17,752 bases of DNA, from assembly GCA_947292085.1 (NCBI GenBank), contig CAMYPN010000019.1, positions 1-17,752 of the forward strand, in the 5' to 3' direction. Each line of letters starts with the position of its first letter. Position 1 is the stretch's first letter. The notes under the pieces were generated by a model, which was given only the letters and a program-made list of their open reading frames with translations, made no database searches and was not told the DNA's origin. This DNA comes from an uncultured Gardnerella sp. Lineage in GTDB: Bacteria > Actinomycetota > Actinomycetes > Actinomycetales > Bifidobacteriaceae. Below, piece by piece: positions 1 to 6,530 of this stretch. A program made the position numbers and the translations under genes.

Positions 1-241
1 CGCGTCTTGCAAAACCAGTTAAACCAAATCCTGGAGGCAAAAGCCCGCGATTAGCCAAATCATATACGGCTGGCATAAGCTTCTTGCGCGCTAAATCTCC
101 AGTAATTCCGAAGATTACTAAACTGCACGGTCCTGCAATACGAGCCAAACGCAAGTCTCGTGGATCGCGTAACGGATTTGTCCAATTAGGCGTATCCGCC
201 CCAACGCCTTGCGAATCACATGGTGTCCTCAACTCAGTCAT
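1..241 (-). CDS. zwf: Glucose-6-phosphate dehydrogenase, N-terminal part
   Basis: Oxidises glucose 6-phosphate to 6-phosphogluconolactone with NADP, the first step of the oxidative pentose phosphate pathway, in the cytosol. Only the first 80 residues are inside the window; the gene runs off the left edge. The reading frame from the ATG at 239-241 contains the dinucleotide-binding signature GITGDLARKK (residues 45-54) followed by LMPAVYDLANRGLLPPGF, typical of actinobacterial Zwf. About 35 residues of poorly conserved leader precede the fold, as is common in this group. No Shine-Dalgarno sequence precedes the ATG, and a -10-like hexamer lies 7 nt upstream, so it may be translated from a leaderless message. 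It lies 108 bp downstream of the acyltransferase gene on the same strand with no clear hairpin between them. Identity is secure; the exact start is likely but not proven. Confidence 0.93.
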   Translation of the reverse strand, partial: MTELRTPCDSQGVGADTPNWTNPLRDPRDLRLARIAGPCSLVIFGITGDLARKKLMPAVYDLANRGLLPPGFGLTGFARR

Positions 242-248
242 AAATACT

Positions 249-254
249 ATCGTA
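249..254 (-). promoter_or_regulatory. Putative -10 element of zwf (leaderless spacing)
   Basis: On the minus strand the hexamer TACGAT fits the actinobacterial TANNNT pattern and ends 7 nt before the zwf ATG, so transcription would begin at or next to the start codon. No good -35 is visible. Inferred from spacing only. Confidence 0.4.
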
Positions 255-349
255 ATATTTCGCTGCTATTTTCACCACGCGAAACGCAATTTAATACGGT
301 CAATCTAGTATTAAAAAGTTTTTTTAGCGCGTTATTTAAGCTTTAAATT

Positions 350-2986
350 TCAGCCTCCGCACACTGCTAAACGAATCATTCGAGCATACTGTGGACCGCC
401 AACTGGAGTTAAGTGAACTCCGTCATCAGTCAAATATTCTGAATGACCGTTGCTTAGCCCATGCCAGTCTATGATACCAACGTTAGGGTGTTTGGCAGCG
501 AACTTGCGCAAACGATCGTTAGTAGTGTCTTGCCATGGTTGCGGTACGCGAGTAGTGACGAAATACACTGGTCTACCTTTAGCAACATCAACCATGTGTT
601 GCAAAACGCTTTCGTCGTGAGGTGGACCGTTCGTTCCAAGTGCGTAAACAACAATCTCACCAGGGTGACCATTATTAATGTCTTGTATATAGCTTTCTGC
701 TCCGTGGAAAATTTGCCTACTAACTTTTCCGTCGACAAAAGCGTTAGGAAGAGAACGCAGCAAATAAGGTTTTGCGCCTTCAGTAATAGAATCGCCAACC
801 ATTGTGAATTTTGCTGAGCAAGTTCCTTTAGTACTGTCAATACTTGAATGTGAAGTTATGAGATTTTCTGGAACTTTTTCAGCAATCGCGTTTAAAATAC
901 GGTGCTTTGAAGGTGCAGGAGGCGTAGCTATTTTTGAAGTATCTACCACTTTACCTGTGAATTTCTTGCGATGCGCTTTGGCAGTAGCTTTGCCGTTTTT
1001 ATTTGCCAAAGCACCGTTAGGATTCTGTAATCCAGGCAATGGTGCTTCTTGTACAGGCGCAGCCAATTCTGGACGAAGCTGAATTGCGCGATCCTGAGCG
1101 ATTTGTTTCCAATTTAGAGGAACAAAAATAAGAATTACAGTTAGTGCTGCGCATACAACAGTTGCTGTTTGTCGTAGTGCGGAAGGGGTGCGTACTGCTC
1201 TACTTAAAACATTTATACTGCTGTTATCAATACCGTATTCTGATGTATTTTCTGCAGCATTTTGACCCATATTTTGTGCAGTATCATACGCTTGCGTAGC
1301 AGGAATAACAGAACTGTTAATTTGATTATCGTAAGCAGTTTCGTTTTGATCAAACTTGAGCATACTAAGAGAGAACTGCTTATGAGTTACAGGCATCTCA
1401 AATATTCTGTAGAAACATTCGGCAACAATCAGTGATAAAACAAATTGCGCGACTTGTTCCCACCATGGAGCGAGAGTTGTTCTAGTTGCAGGATTGCAGA
1501 CTTCTAGAATTGGGAAGTGTACTAAATATAAAGCGAAAGATCGTTTTCCGAGATATGAAAAAGGCGCGAACGCAAAAATCTTAGAGCACAAATTATCTTC
1601 ATTTTTGCATACAGAAAGTATTACAGCGCATAATATTGCAACAGCAGTGTACCCTCCGCGTGGAAGCCATAGTGAGGTTCCATCTTCTTTTACAAAAAGC
1701 CAGCATAATACTGCTACTGCTGCAATGCCTATAATAGAACGCTGCCATGCAGGAGAAGGAGTGTAATTGCGTTCTTTCTCCCGATTAAATACATCATCTG
1801 GAAGTTCCACAATATCTGATTCGTATGTGGAAGGATTGTTCTGATTTGCGACAGCAGCGTAATTTTGTGAGCTGTTTTCGTAATACTCACCTTGACCTTT
1901 GCCATCGTACATATCAATCTGTAATCCTGCTCGCAAATCTTCAGGAATATTATCAGCAAAATTGCTATTAGTTACGTTAAAACTGTTAACAGCGTTGACG
2001 TTGTTAGTGCCGTTAATACCGTTAGTGCTATTTACATTCTGATATTTAAGCTGCTCGCATAGTAAAGCGTGCTGATCTAACTGCTTTATAACAGTTTTTA
2101 GTTGCTGCTTTTTTGTAATTACGTCAAAAATATTTCCAAAAAGTGCTCTTATAGGATAGTTTGCAAACCAAGTGCTACACATGGCAACAAGAGCGCCCAC
2201 AAGAAACTCGGATGCTCTAGTATCAAGAGCATAGTAAACGCGTGCAGGTGTCATATAATCACTGCTAGAGCAGGAGATAAATGCACAAGTTGCGCTAGAA
2301 GCTAAAGTTAATAAGAGAGTAACAAATACTCTTATTGTTTTCGATTTAAATACTTTTACAATAATCCACAAAAGTAGTGGCCATATCACAAAAGCTTGCA
2401 TAATAATGCCGAGATACCATAAGTGTTTAATTGGAGAAGGTAATCCAGCTTGTTCAAAATATGAAAGCTTACGAACTATGTAAGAGATATTGCTAGTAAA
2501 ACTTGCCCCATATAATGCGTCTGACTGTAATTTTGGTAGCAGGCTAGGAGACATAAGCCACATGACCGGTGCAAAAACTGCAATAATTCCCAGAGTCGAA
2601 GGGAATATTCTAATAATCCTATGCCACAAATATTTCCAGTAGTGCATCCTAGAGTCGCCGCTATTGCCGCTAAGCGAACGAAGAATTGTGCGAGTGCAGA
2701 AGTATCCTGCTAAAACTAGGAATAACGTAACTCCAAGAAAACCACCTTGAAGTCCTACTGGCCTCATGTGGAAGCAAACAATTCCCACAATAGCCAATGC
2801 GCGTAAACCGTCTATTGCAGGATTTCTACGTGATGATTGCGTATTTTGATTCTGATTATTAGACGTGTTTAAATTGCCACTTTCATTTAGATTGCCATTA
2901 GTAGAAATCATTGTTTCGCTTTGATATTCAGGGGCGGTTGAACCCTGTGAAACAGCGGTAACGGCTGCTAATTTCTTCTGTGACAT
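350..2986 (-). CDS. OatA-like acyltransferase-3 / SGNH membrane O-acyltransferase
   Basis: Probably transfers acetyl groups across the membrane to an envelope glycan (peptidoglycan or another surface polysaccharide), as OatA-type two-domain proteins do. The acyltransferase-3 membrane domain starts near residue 55 with DGLRALAIVG and keeps the R-x10-H motif (Arg62, His73), the following GVTLFLVLAGY segment, and the RxxE motif (Arg257, Glu260). Its helices resume at about 415-535. A further TM is at about 606-625, then a Pro/Ala/Lys-rich linker, then an SGNH domain from about 722: GDSIT (Ser733 nucleophile), GTNG (Asn786) and DGVH (Asp855, His858). At 878 residues it is clearly longer than the usual 600-650. 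The excess is an Asn/Ser-rich N-terminus (about 20-55), a hydrophilic insert at about 290-412, and another at about 545-600. The start ATG has only a weak GCAGG upstream. The substrate cannot be read from the sequence. Confidence 0.88.
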   Translation of the reverse strand: MSQKKLAAVTAVSQGSTAPEYQSETMISTNGNLNESGNLNTSNNQNQNTQSSRRNPAIDGLRALAIVGIVCFHMRPVGLQGGFLGVTLFLVLAGYFCTRTILRSLSGNSGDSRMHYWKYLWHRIIRIFPSTLGIIAVFAPVMWLMSPSLLPKLQSDALYGASFTSNISYIVRKLSYFEQAGLPSPIKHLWYLGIIMQAFVIWPLLLWIIVKVFKSKTIRVFVTLLLTLASSATCAFISCSSSDYMTPARVYYALDTRASEFLVGALVAMCSTWFANYPIRALFGNIFDVITKKQQLKTVIKQLDQHALLCEQLKYQNVNSTNGINGTNNVNAVNSFNVTNSNFADNIPEDLRAGLQIDMYDGKGQGEYYENSSQNYAAVANQNNPSTYESDIVELPDDVFNREKERNYTPSPAWQRSIIGIAAVAVLCWLFVKEDGTSLWLPRGGYTAVAILCAVILSVCKNEDNLCSKIFAFAPFSYLGKRSFALYLVHFPILEVCNPATRTTLAPWWEQVAQFVLSLIVAECFYRIFEMPVTHKQFSLSMLKFDQNETAYDNQINSSVIPATQAYDTAQNMGQNAAENTSEYGIDNSSINVLSRAVRTPSALRQTATVVCAALTVILIFVPLNWKQIAQDRAIQLRPELAAPVQEAPLPGLQNPNGALANKNGKATAKAHRKKFTGKVVDTSKIATPPAPSKHRILNAIAEKVPENLITSHSSIDSTKGTCSAKFTMVGDSITEGAKPYLLRSLPNAFVDGKVSRQIFHGAESYIQDINNGHPGEIVVYALGTNGPPHDESVLQHMVDVAKGRPVYFVTTRVPQPWQDTTNDRLRKFAAKHPNVGIIDWHGLSNGHSEYLTDDGVHLTPVGGPQYARMIRLAVCGG
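1961..2035 (-). repeat. Asn-rich low-complexity repeat inside the acyltransferase
   Basis: Residues about 318-342 of the acyltransferase are built from repeated Asn-Val, Asn-Ser, Asn-Gly and Thr-Asn units. In DNA on the plus strand this appears as imperfect repeats of GTTAGTGCCGTTAATACC-like units. It lies in the hydrophilic insert between membrane helices. Confidence 0.6.
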
Positions 2987-3115
2987 AATGCCTGCATTTC
3001 GCTGGTATCTGCTTTTGTTTTATAGCATTTTTTGAATAAATCATGATGATAATAACTGCGTATTGAGACAGTCTTGAAGTGTAGAGCGTGTCTTATTTTT
3101 ACGTGTTTATTTTAC

Positions 3116-3143
3116 TTGTAAAACATTGTTATTCTGTTAATAT
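3116..3143 (+). promoter_or_regulatory. Candidate ppa promoter
   Basis: TTGTAA (3116-3121), a 16-bp spacer and TAATAT (3138-3143) form a plausible sigma70-type promoter. It would give a leader of about 120 nt before ppa. The whole 2987-3270 gap between the divergent acyltransferase and ppa genes is very T-rich, so chance matches are possible. I see no other gene in the gap. Confidence 0.35.
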
Positions 3144-3151
3144 TGCTTAGC

Positions 3152-3171
3152 TTATTTTGTGTTATTTTGTG
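3152..3171 (+). repeat. Tandem 10-bp repeat in the ppa leader
   Basis: TTATTTTGTG occurs twice in direct succession (3152-3161 and 3162-3171), just after the proposed transcription start of ppa. Its role is unknown, and it may be only a slippage product in T-rich DNA. Confidence 0.6.
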
Positions 3172-3270
3172 CGATTTTACGACTTTATTTTATTGGGTTA
3201 ATTATTCTCCTCTTTGGCGCGCGGTAAAGTGAAATAGCAAAGTTTATGACTTGTTATTAAAGGAGCCAAA

Positions 3271-3765
3271 ATGGCAGAAACTTTTAACGTCGTGGTAGAG
3301 ATTCCACGCGGTTCTAAGAATAAGTATGAAGTGGATCACGAAACAGGTCGTGTGTTCTTGGATCGTACCCTTTTCACAGCTATGGGTTATCCAGATGATT
3401 ACGGTTATATTGATGGCACTTTGGGTGAAGATGGCGATCCACTCGACGCTCTTGTTATGATTCCAAATTCTGTGTTCCCAGGATGCGTTGTTGAGTGCCG
3501 CGCTGTTGGCTTGTATCACATGGTTGATGAAGCTGGCGGAGACGATAAGGTTTTGTGCGTTCCAGCAGACGTTCGTTTTGACGACATCAAGGATATTGAT
3601 GATGTGAACGAGTATCACAAGGCTGAAATCAAGCACTTCTTTGAGCAGTACAAGGCTTTGGAGCCAGGCAAGGAAGTTCTTCCTGGTGACTTCTGGGCTG
3701 GTGTAGAGCAGGCTGAGAAGGAAATCGTCGCAGCTCGCAAGCGCTTGGAAGAAAGCGAAAAGTAA
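3271..3765 (+). CDS. ppa: Inorganic pyrophosphatase (family I)
   Basis: Cytosolic enzyme that hydrolyses pyrophosphate to phosphate and so pulls forward reactions such as aminoacylation and polynucleotide synthesis. The 164-residue protein has the usual length of bacterial family I enzymes. The family signature DGDPLDA is at residues 54-60, with the metal-binding aspartates Asp54 and Asp59, and Asp91 in the GGDDKV segment. The early motif VEIPRGSKNKYE (9-20) and the PDDYGYIDGT stretch (41-50) supply further active-site residues. A strong Shine-Dalgarno sequence (AAAGGAG, 3259-3265) stands 5 nt before the ATG, which fixes the start. It has its own leader, is divergent from the acyltransferase gene, and ends before a strong bidirectional terminator, so it appears to be monocistronic. 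Confidence 0.97.
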   Translation: MAETFNVVVEIPRGSKNKYEVDHETGRVFLDRTLFTAMGYPDDYGYIDGTLGEDGDPLDALVMIPNSVFPGCVVECRAVGLYHMVDEAGGDDKVLCVPADVRFDDIKDIDDVNEYHKAEIKHFFEQYKALEPGKEVLPGDFWAGVEQAEKEIVAARKRLEESEK

Positions 3766-3840
3766 AATATTAAACTATAAGATTCTGTAAGTAATAAATT
3801 AAGTAATATTACGTTGCGAGAATTTTATTAAAGTAAAAAT

Positions 3841-3903
3841 AAAGTGGCAAGAAAATCCGTAAGATACATAAAGTGCATACGGAATTCTTGCCACTTTTTA
3901 TTT
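3841..3903. terminator. Bidirectional terminator between ppa and the 7-TM gene
   Basis: A perfect 13-bp stem (AAAGTGGCAAGAA at 3841-3853 with its complement at 3885-3897) continues inward through a CCGTA/TACGG stem with a small bulge. A T-rich tail follows on the plus strand and an A-rich stretch precedes it, so it can act on both converging transcripts. Confidence 0.85.
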
Positions 3904-3909
3904 CAAAAA

Positions 3910-4689
3910 TTAAGCAACTAAAAGCATTCCTAAACCAACTGCGTATATAACCAATCCACACATCATAATCGGTACAAGTGCTATGCCAATAGAAGGTAGC
4001 GGAATATTTGAATCATGGTCAATTCCTTTCGACCACAAGTGCGATAGTGCAGAAAGTACGATTACTGCTAGTGCTCCAAAAGAGGCAACGAAAATCCCGT
4101 AATTAAAATTACGTAATGATGCAGTAAATTTGATAATAGAAGGCAAAAACATCCACCCTGCGGCTGCAGCGCAAGATACGCAAGCAGTTAATGTGTGTGA
4201 AAGATTTCGTACTAAATTTGTTCTTTTTTCACGAAGCATTTGTCTAAAGAAACTAACAAAAGTCGCTACAACTAGTATTAAAGCAAACGACACAGCCCAG
4301 CGCTCGTATGGTCGCATTGCTGCAACGAACTTGTGCATGCAAACAGTTTCATTATCTATAACGCTACTTGGAAGTAATCCTTTTAACGAGAGCGTAACGC
4401 ACCAAAGAGAAACGCAACCAGAGGCTGCCGATATTGCCCTATCAATAATGCTACTTTTAAACGGCCAAAATATTACAAGAAGCGCAATCATAATCGCACA
4501 AAGAACAATAATCACCTTGTGTGTTGAAGTATTTAGCAAGGCTGCTGTAACAAGAAGCACAACTGTAATCAGTTGCGTTGCAACAATTAATGCAGGATTG
4601 TAACTAGATTTACGTTCTGTCTCGTTGTTGTTTCCTACAACGTTGGCATGCGTTGGCATTTCTGTATGCTCGTTGTCGTTGCTGATCAT
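3910..4689 (-). CDS. Seven-TM integral membrane protein of unknown function
   Basis: I do not recognise the family. The 259-residue protein has a hydrophilic Asn/Glu-rich N-terminal tail (1-30) and about seven hydrophobic segments, near 33-53, 57-77, 85-105, 130-149, 166-185, 197-217 and 234-257. A basic loop (RQMLREKRTNLVR) at 149-161 is probably cytoplasmic. No catalytic or transport signature is visible, and cysteines at 92, 97, 117, 170, 173 and 244 form no obvious metal motif. AGGAG lies 5 nt before the ATG at 4687-4689, which supports this start over an overlapping out-of-frame ATG 4 nt upstream. It is divergent from the GlnR-type regulator gene and convergent with ppa, so it is a single-gene unit. 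Control by the neighbouring regulator is possible but unproven. Confidence 0.8.
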   Translation of the reverse strand: MISNDNEHTEMPTHANVVGNNNETERKSSYNPALIVATQLITVVLLVTAALLNTSTHKVIIVLCAIMIALLVIFWPFKSSIIDRAISAASGCVSLWCVTLSLKGLLPSSVIDNETVCMHKFVAAMRPYERWAVSFALILVVATFVSFFRQMLREKRTNLVRNLSHTLTACVSCAAAAGWMFLPSIIKFTASLRNFNYGIFVASFGALAVIVLSALSHLWSKGIDHDSNIPLPSIGIALVPIMMCGLVIYAVGLGMLLVA

Positions 4690-4855
4690 TCATTCTCCTG
4701 TCTGTATTGACAGTCTTATTGGGCTTCTTTATGCCTTACTTGTTACTAATGTAGTCCTCAGCGTCCACTTTGTGATTATTTGGTTAATTAAAAAATTATT
4801 TGCAGCTTAGTCATAGTATTTAATTTTATAAAAAATATTGTTTTAAGACATTTAG

Positions 4856-4886
4856 TTGTCGATTCTTCTTAAGCATGGACTACAAT
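4856..4886 (+). promoter_or_regulatory. Candidate glnR promoter
   Basis: TACAAT (4881-4886) is a near-consensus -10. TTGTCG (4856-4861) could be a -35 but the spacer is 19 bp, which is long. The message would start near 4893 and carry a leader of about 50 nt with a good Shine-Dalgarno sequence. The rest of the 4690-4945 gap is AT-rich, and I see no gene or convincing GlnR box in it. Confidence 0.45.
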
Positions 4887-4934
4887 GCCCTTAACGGCTG
4901 AATTTGTCGCTTAATATCAATCGTTCAACCGGCT

Positions 4935-4939
4935 GGAGG
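4935..4939 (+). promoter_or_regulatory. Ribosome binding site that fixes the glnR start
   Basis: GGAGG lies 6 nt before the ATG at 4946. It decides against the longer in-frame TTG at 4904, which has no such site and would add 14 residues not seen in the receiver fold. Confidence 0.8.
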
Positions 4940-4945
4940 CGTCAT

Positions 4946-5743
4946 ATGACCGATATCACGTTGATGACCTCGTGCGCATCGCCTGCGCTAGTGTTACCAT
5001 CGTTGACATTGCTTTCTCATCGTGTGCGCGTACTACCTATGGATGCTTCGAGTTTAGTGAAACTTCCGGAGCAGACAGTACTTCTTATAGACGCACGCGA
5101 AGATTTGGCCTTAGCGAAATCATTATGTGGACTAGTTAGAGCTTCTGGATTACAAGCTTCTGTAATACTTGTTCTTACGGAAGGTGGATTTACTGTAGTA
5201 AATTCTACGTGGGGAGTATCTGACGTTGTACTTTCTAGTGCATCTCCAGCAGAAGTTGAAGGAAGGTTGCGTTTAGCTGCTCAACACGGTCGTTTTGATG
5301 ATTCGCATGCACCTTCTAAAGGAATTATTTCTGAAGATATAAACGTTCTTGACGATGGAAAAATTTGTTCTGGAGATTTAGTAGTAGATACTCGCGGATA
5401 CACAGTAAGTTTGCACGGGCATCCTATAGATTTAGCTTACAAAGAATTTGAGTTGCTGAAATATTTTATTCAGCATCCTCGGCAAGTTTTCACTCGTGCA
5501 CATTTACTTCAAGAAGTGTGGGGCTACGATTATTACGGCGGTACTCGTACTGTTGATGTTCATATTCGTCGTTTGCGCGCAAAATTAGGTGTCGAATATG
5601 AGCAGATTATTGGCACTGTAAGAAATGTTGGCTACCGTTTCGATCCTCCAGAATCAGCTGAAGATATTTCAAAAGATGCTGACTCGGAAGATAATTCGAA
5701 AGAAAATAGTCAAAGTGTTAATTCTGACGATGATTGCGTATGA
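4946..5743 (+). CDS. glnR: GlnR-type atypical OmpR-family transcriptional regulator
   Basis: DNA-binding regulator, by resemblance the actinobacterial GlnR that controls nitrogen-assimilation genes. The N-terminal receiver-like domain (about 1-112) has the GlnR stretches LLIDAREDLA (46-55), LVLTEGGF (75-82), TWGVSDVVL (88-96) and PAEVEGRLRLA (101-111). It keeps Asp49 at the usual phospho-acceptor place but lacks the acidic pair after the first strand and a clear Lys in the last conserved position, which fits orphan regulators that work without a paired kinase. The C-terminal winged helix spans about 150-233: YKEFELLKYF, RAHLLQEVWG, RTVDVHIRRLRAKL, TVRNVGYRF. An acidic Ser/Asp/Asn-rich tail (236-264) follows. 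No histidine kinase lies nearby. Its stop overlaps the nth start in ATGA, suggesting translational coupling. The family is well supported; the regulon is inferred. Confidence 0.85.
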   Translation: MTDITLMTSCASPALVLPSLTLLSHRVRVLPMDASSLVKLPEQTVLLIDAREDLALAKSLCGLVRASGLQASVILVLTEGGFTVVNSTWGVSDVVLSSASPAEVEGRLRLAAQHGRFDDSHAPSKGIISEDINVLDDGKICSGDLVVDTRGYTVSLHGHPIDLAYKEFELLKYFIQHPRQVFTRAHLLQEVWGYDYYGGTRTVDVHIRRLRAKLGVEYEQIIGTVRNVGYRFDPPESAEDISKDADSEDNSKENSQSVNSDDDCV

Positions 5744-6447
5744 GTAAAAGTGAGTTTCGTAAAGAATCTCGTAATGATTCTTATGAAGAATCTCATGAAG
5801 ACAAAATTAAGCGCATGCACGCACAGTATGAACTCTTGTGCGAAGAAATACCAAATCCAAAGTGTGCACTTAACTTTAGTAATCCCTTTGAGCTTTTAGT
5901 TGCAACTGTACTGAGCGCACAAACTACAGATAAACGAGTAAATAGCGTAACGCCGGAACTTTTTGCTACTTTTCCGGGAGCATATGCACTTGCTAATGCT
6001 CCTATTAGCAGAGTGGAAAATATTATACGTCCACTCGGATTCTATAAAGTAAAAGCTCAGCACTTAGTTACTTTATCAGCGCAAATAGTTGAGAAATTTA
6101 ACGGGAATGTTCCTTCCGATATGAAAAATCTCATTTCTCTTTCTGGAGTCGGTAGAAAAACGGCCAACGTTGTTCTAGGAAACGCTTTTCACATTCCTGG
6201 ATTTCCTGTAGACACTCACGTTATTAGAGTAACTGGCAGACTACGTTGGCGGTCTAACTGGAATGATGATAAATCAAAAGTAAGTCCTGAATTAATTGAG
6301 CGTGAAATAACTTCGTGTTTTGATAAAAAAGATTGGACTGATTTATCGCATAGGCTTATCTTGCATGGGCGTAACATTTGTAAAGCTGTAAATCCTAAAT
6401 GTGATTCATGTCCTCTACGTTTTACGTGTCCGTATGTGAATATGTAG
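5740..6447 (+). CDS. nth: Endonuclease III (DNA glycosylase / AP lyase)
   Basis: Base-excision repair enzyme that removes oxidised pyrimidines and cleaves at abasic sites. From the ATG at 5740 it has 235 residues. The helix-hairpin-helix LSGVGRKTANVVL (134-146) carries the catalytic Lys140, and Asp158 is in PVDTHV. Four cysteines (214, 221, 224, 230) form the C-x6-C-x2-C-x5-C [4Fe-4S] motif near the C-terminus. VLSAQTTDKRVN (57-68) is also typical of the family. A charged extension of about 20 residues precedes the conserved start, and a short hydrophilic loop (RSNWNDDKSK, 171-180) sits after the catalytic Asp region. ATG is chosen because it overlaps the glnR stop as ATGA; a TTG 6 nt upstream is in frame but less likely. 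Co-transcription with glnR is inferred. Confidence 0.95.
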   Translation: MSKSEFRKESRNDSYEESHEDKIKRMHAQYELLCEEIPNPKCALNFSNPFELLVATVLSAQTTDKRVNSVTPELFATFPGAYALANAPISRVENIIRPLGFYKVKAQHLVTLSAQIVEKFNGNVPSDMKNLISLSGVGRKTANVVLGNAFHIPGFPVDTHVIRVTGRLRWRSNWNDDKSKVSPELIEREITSCFDKKDWTDLSHRLILHGRNICKAVNPKCDSCPLRFTCPYVNM

Positions 6448-6493
6448 CGTAATATGCTTTCTAAGTTTATTAGACTATTGCTCAATTAGTGTG

Positions 6494-6523
6494 TTGTTTG
6501 CAATTCATCTCTTGATATACACT
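6494..6523 (+). promoter_or_regulatory. Candidate promoter of the solute-binding protein gene (leaderless)
   Basis: TTGTTT (6494-6499), 18 bp and TACACT (6518-6523) form a possible promoter. The -10 ends 7 nt before the ATG at 6531 and there is no Shine-Dalgarno sequence, so the transcript would begin at the start codon. Confidence 0.45.
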
Positions 6524-6530
6524 GTAAGAT

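Noticed and set aside
84..308. Open frame of 74 codons on the plus strand at the left end
   Set aside because: It runs antisense to the N-terminus of zwf and across its promoter region, has no ribosome binding site and no recognisable protein features.
305..349. Possible terminator between the acyltransferase gene and zwf
   Set aside because: Only weak A/T pairing (AAAAAGTTTTTTT) is present, with no GC-rich stem.
4698..4713. Small hairpin CTGTC/GACAG touching the ribosome binding site of the 7-TM gene, considered as a translational switch
   Set aside because: Arms are only 5 bp and overlap the site by two bases; too weak to claim regulation.
4742..4757. GTTAC followed after 6 nt by AGTCC in the gap between the 7-TM gene and glnR, considered as a GlnR box
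   Set aside because: Only the first half resembles the known GTnAC half-site; the second half does not match, so it is not supported.
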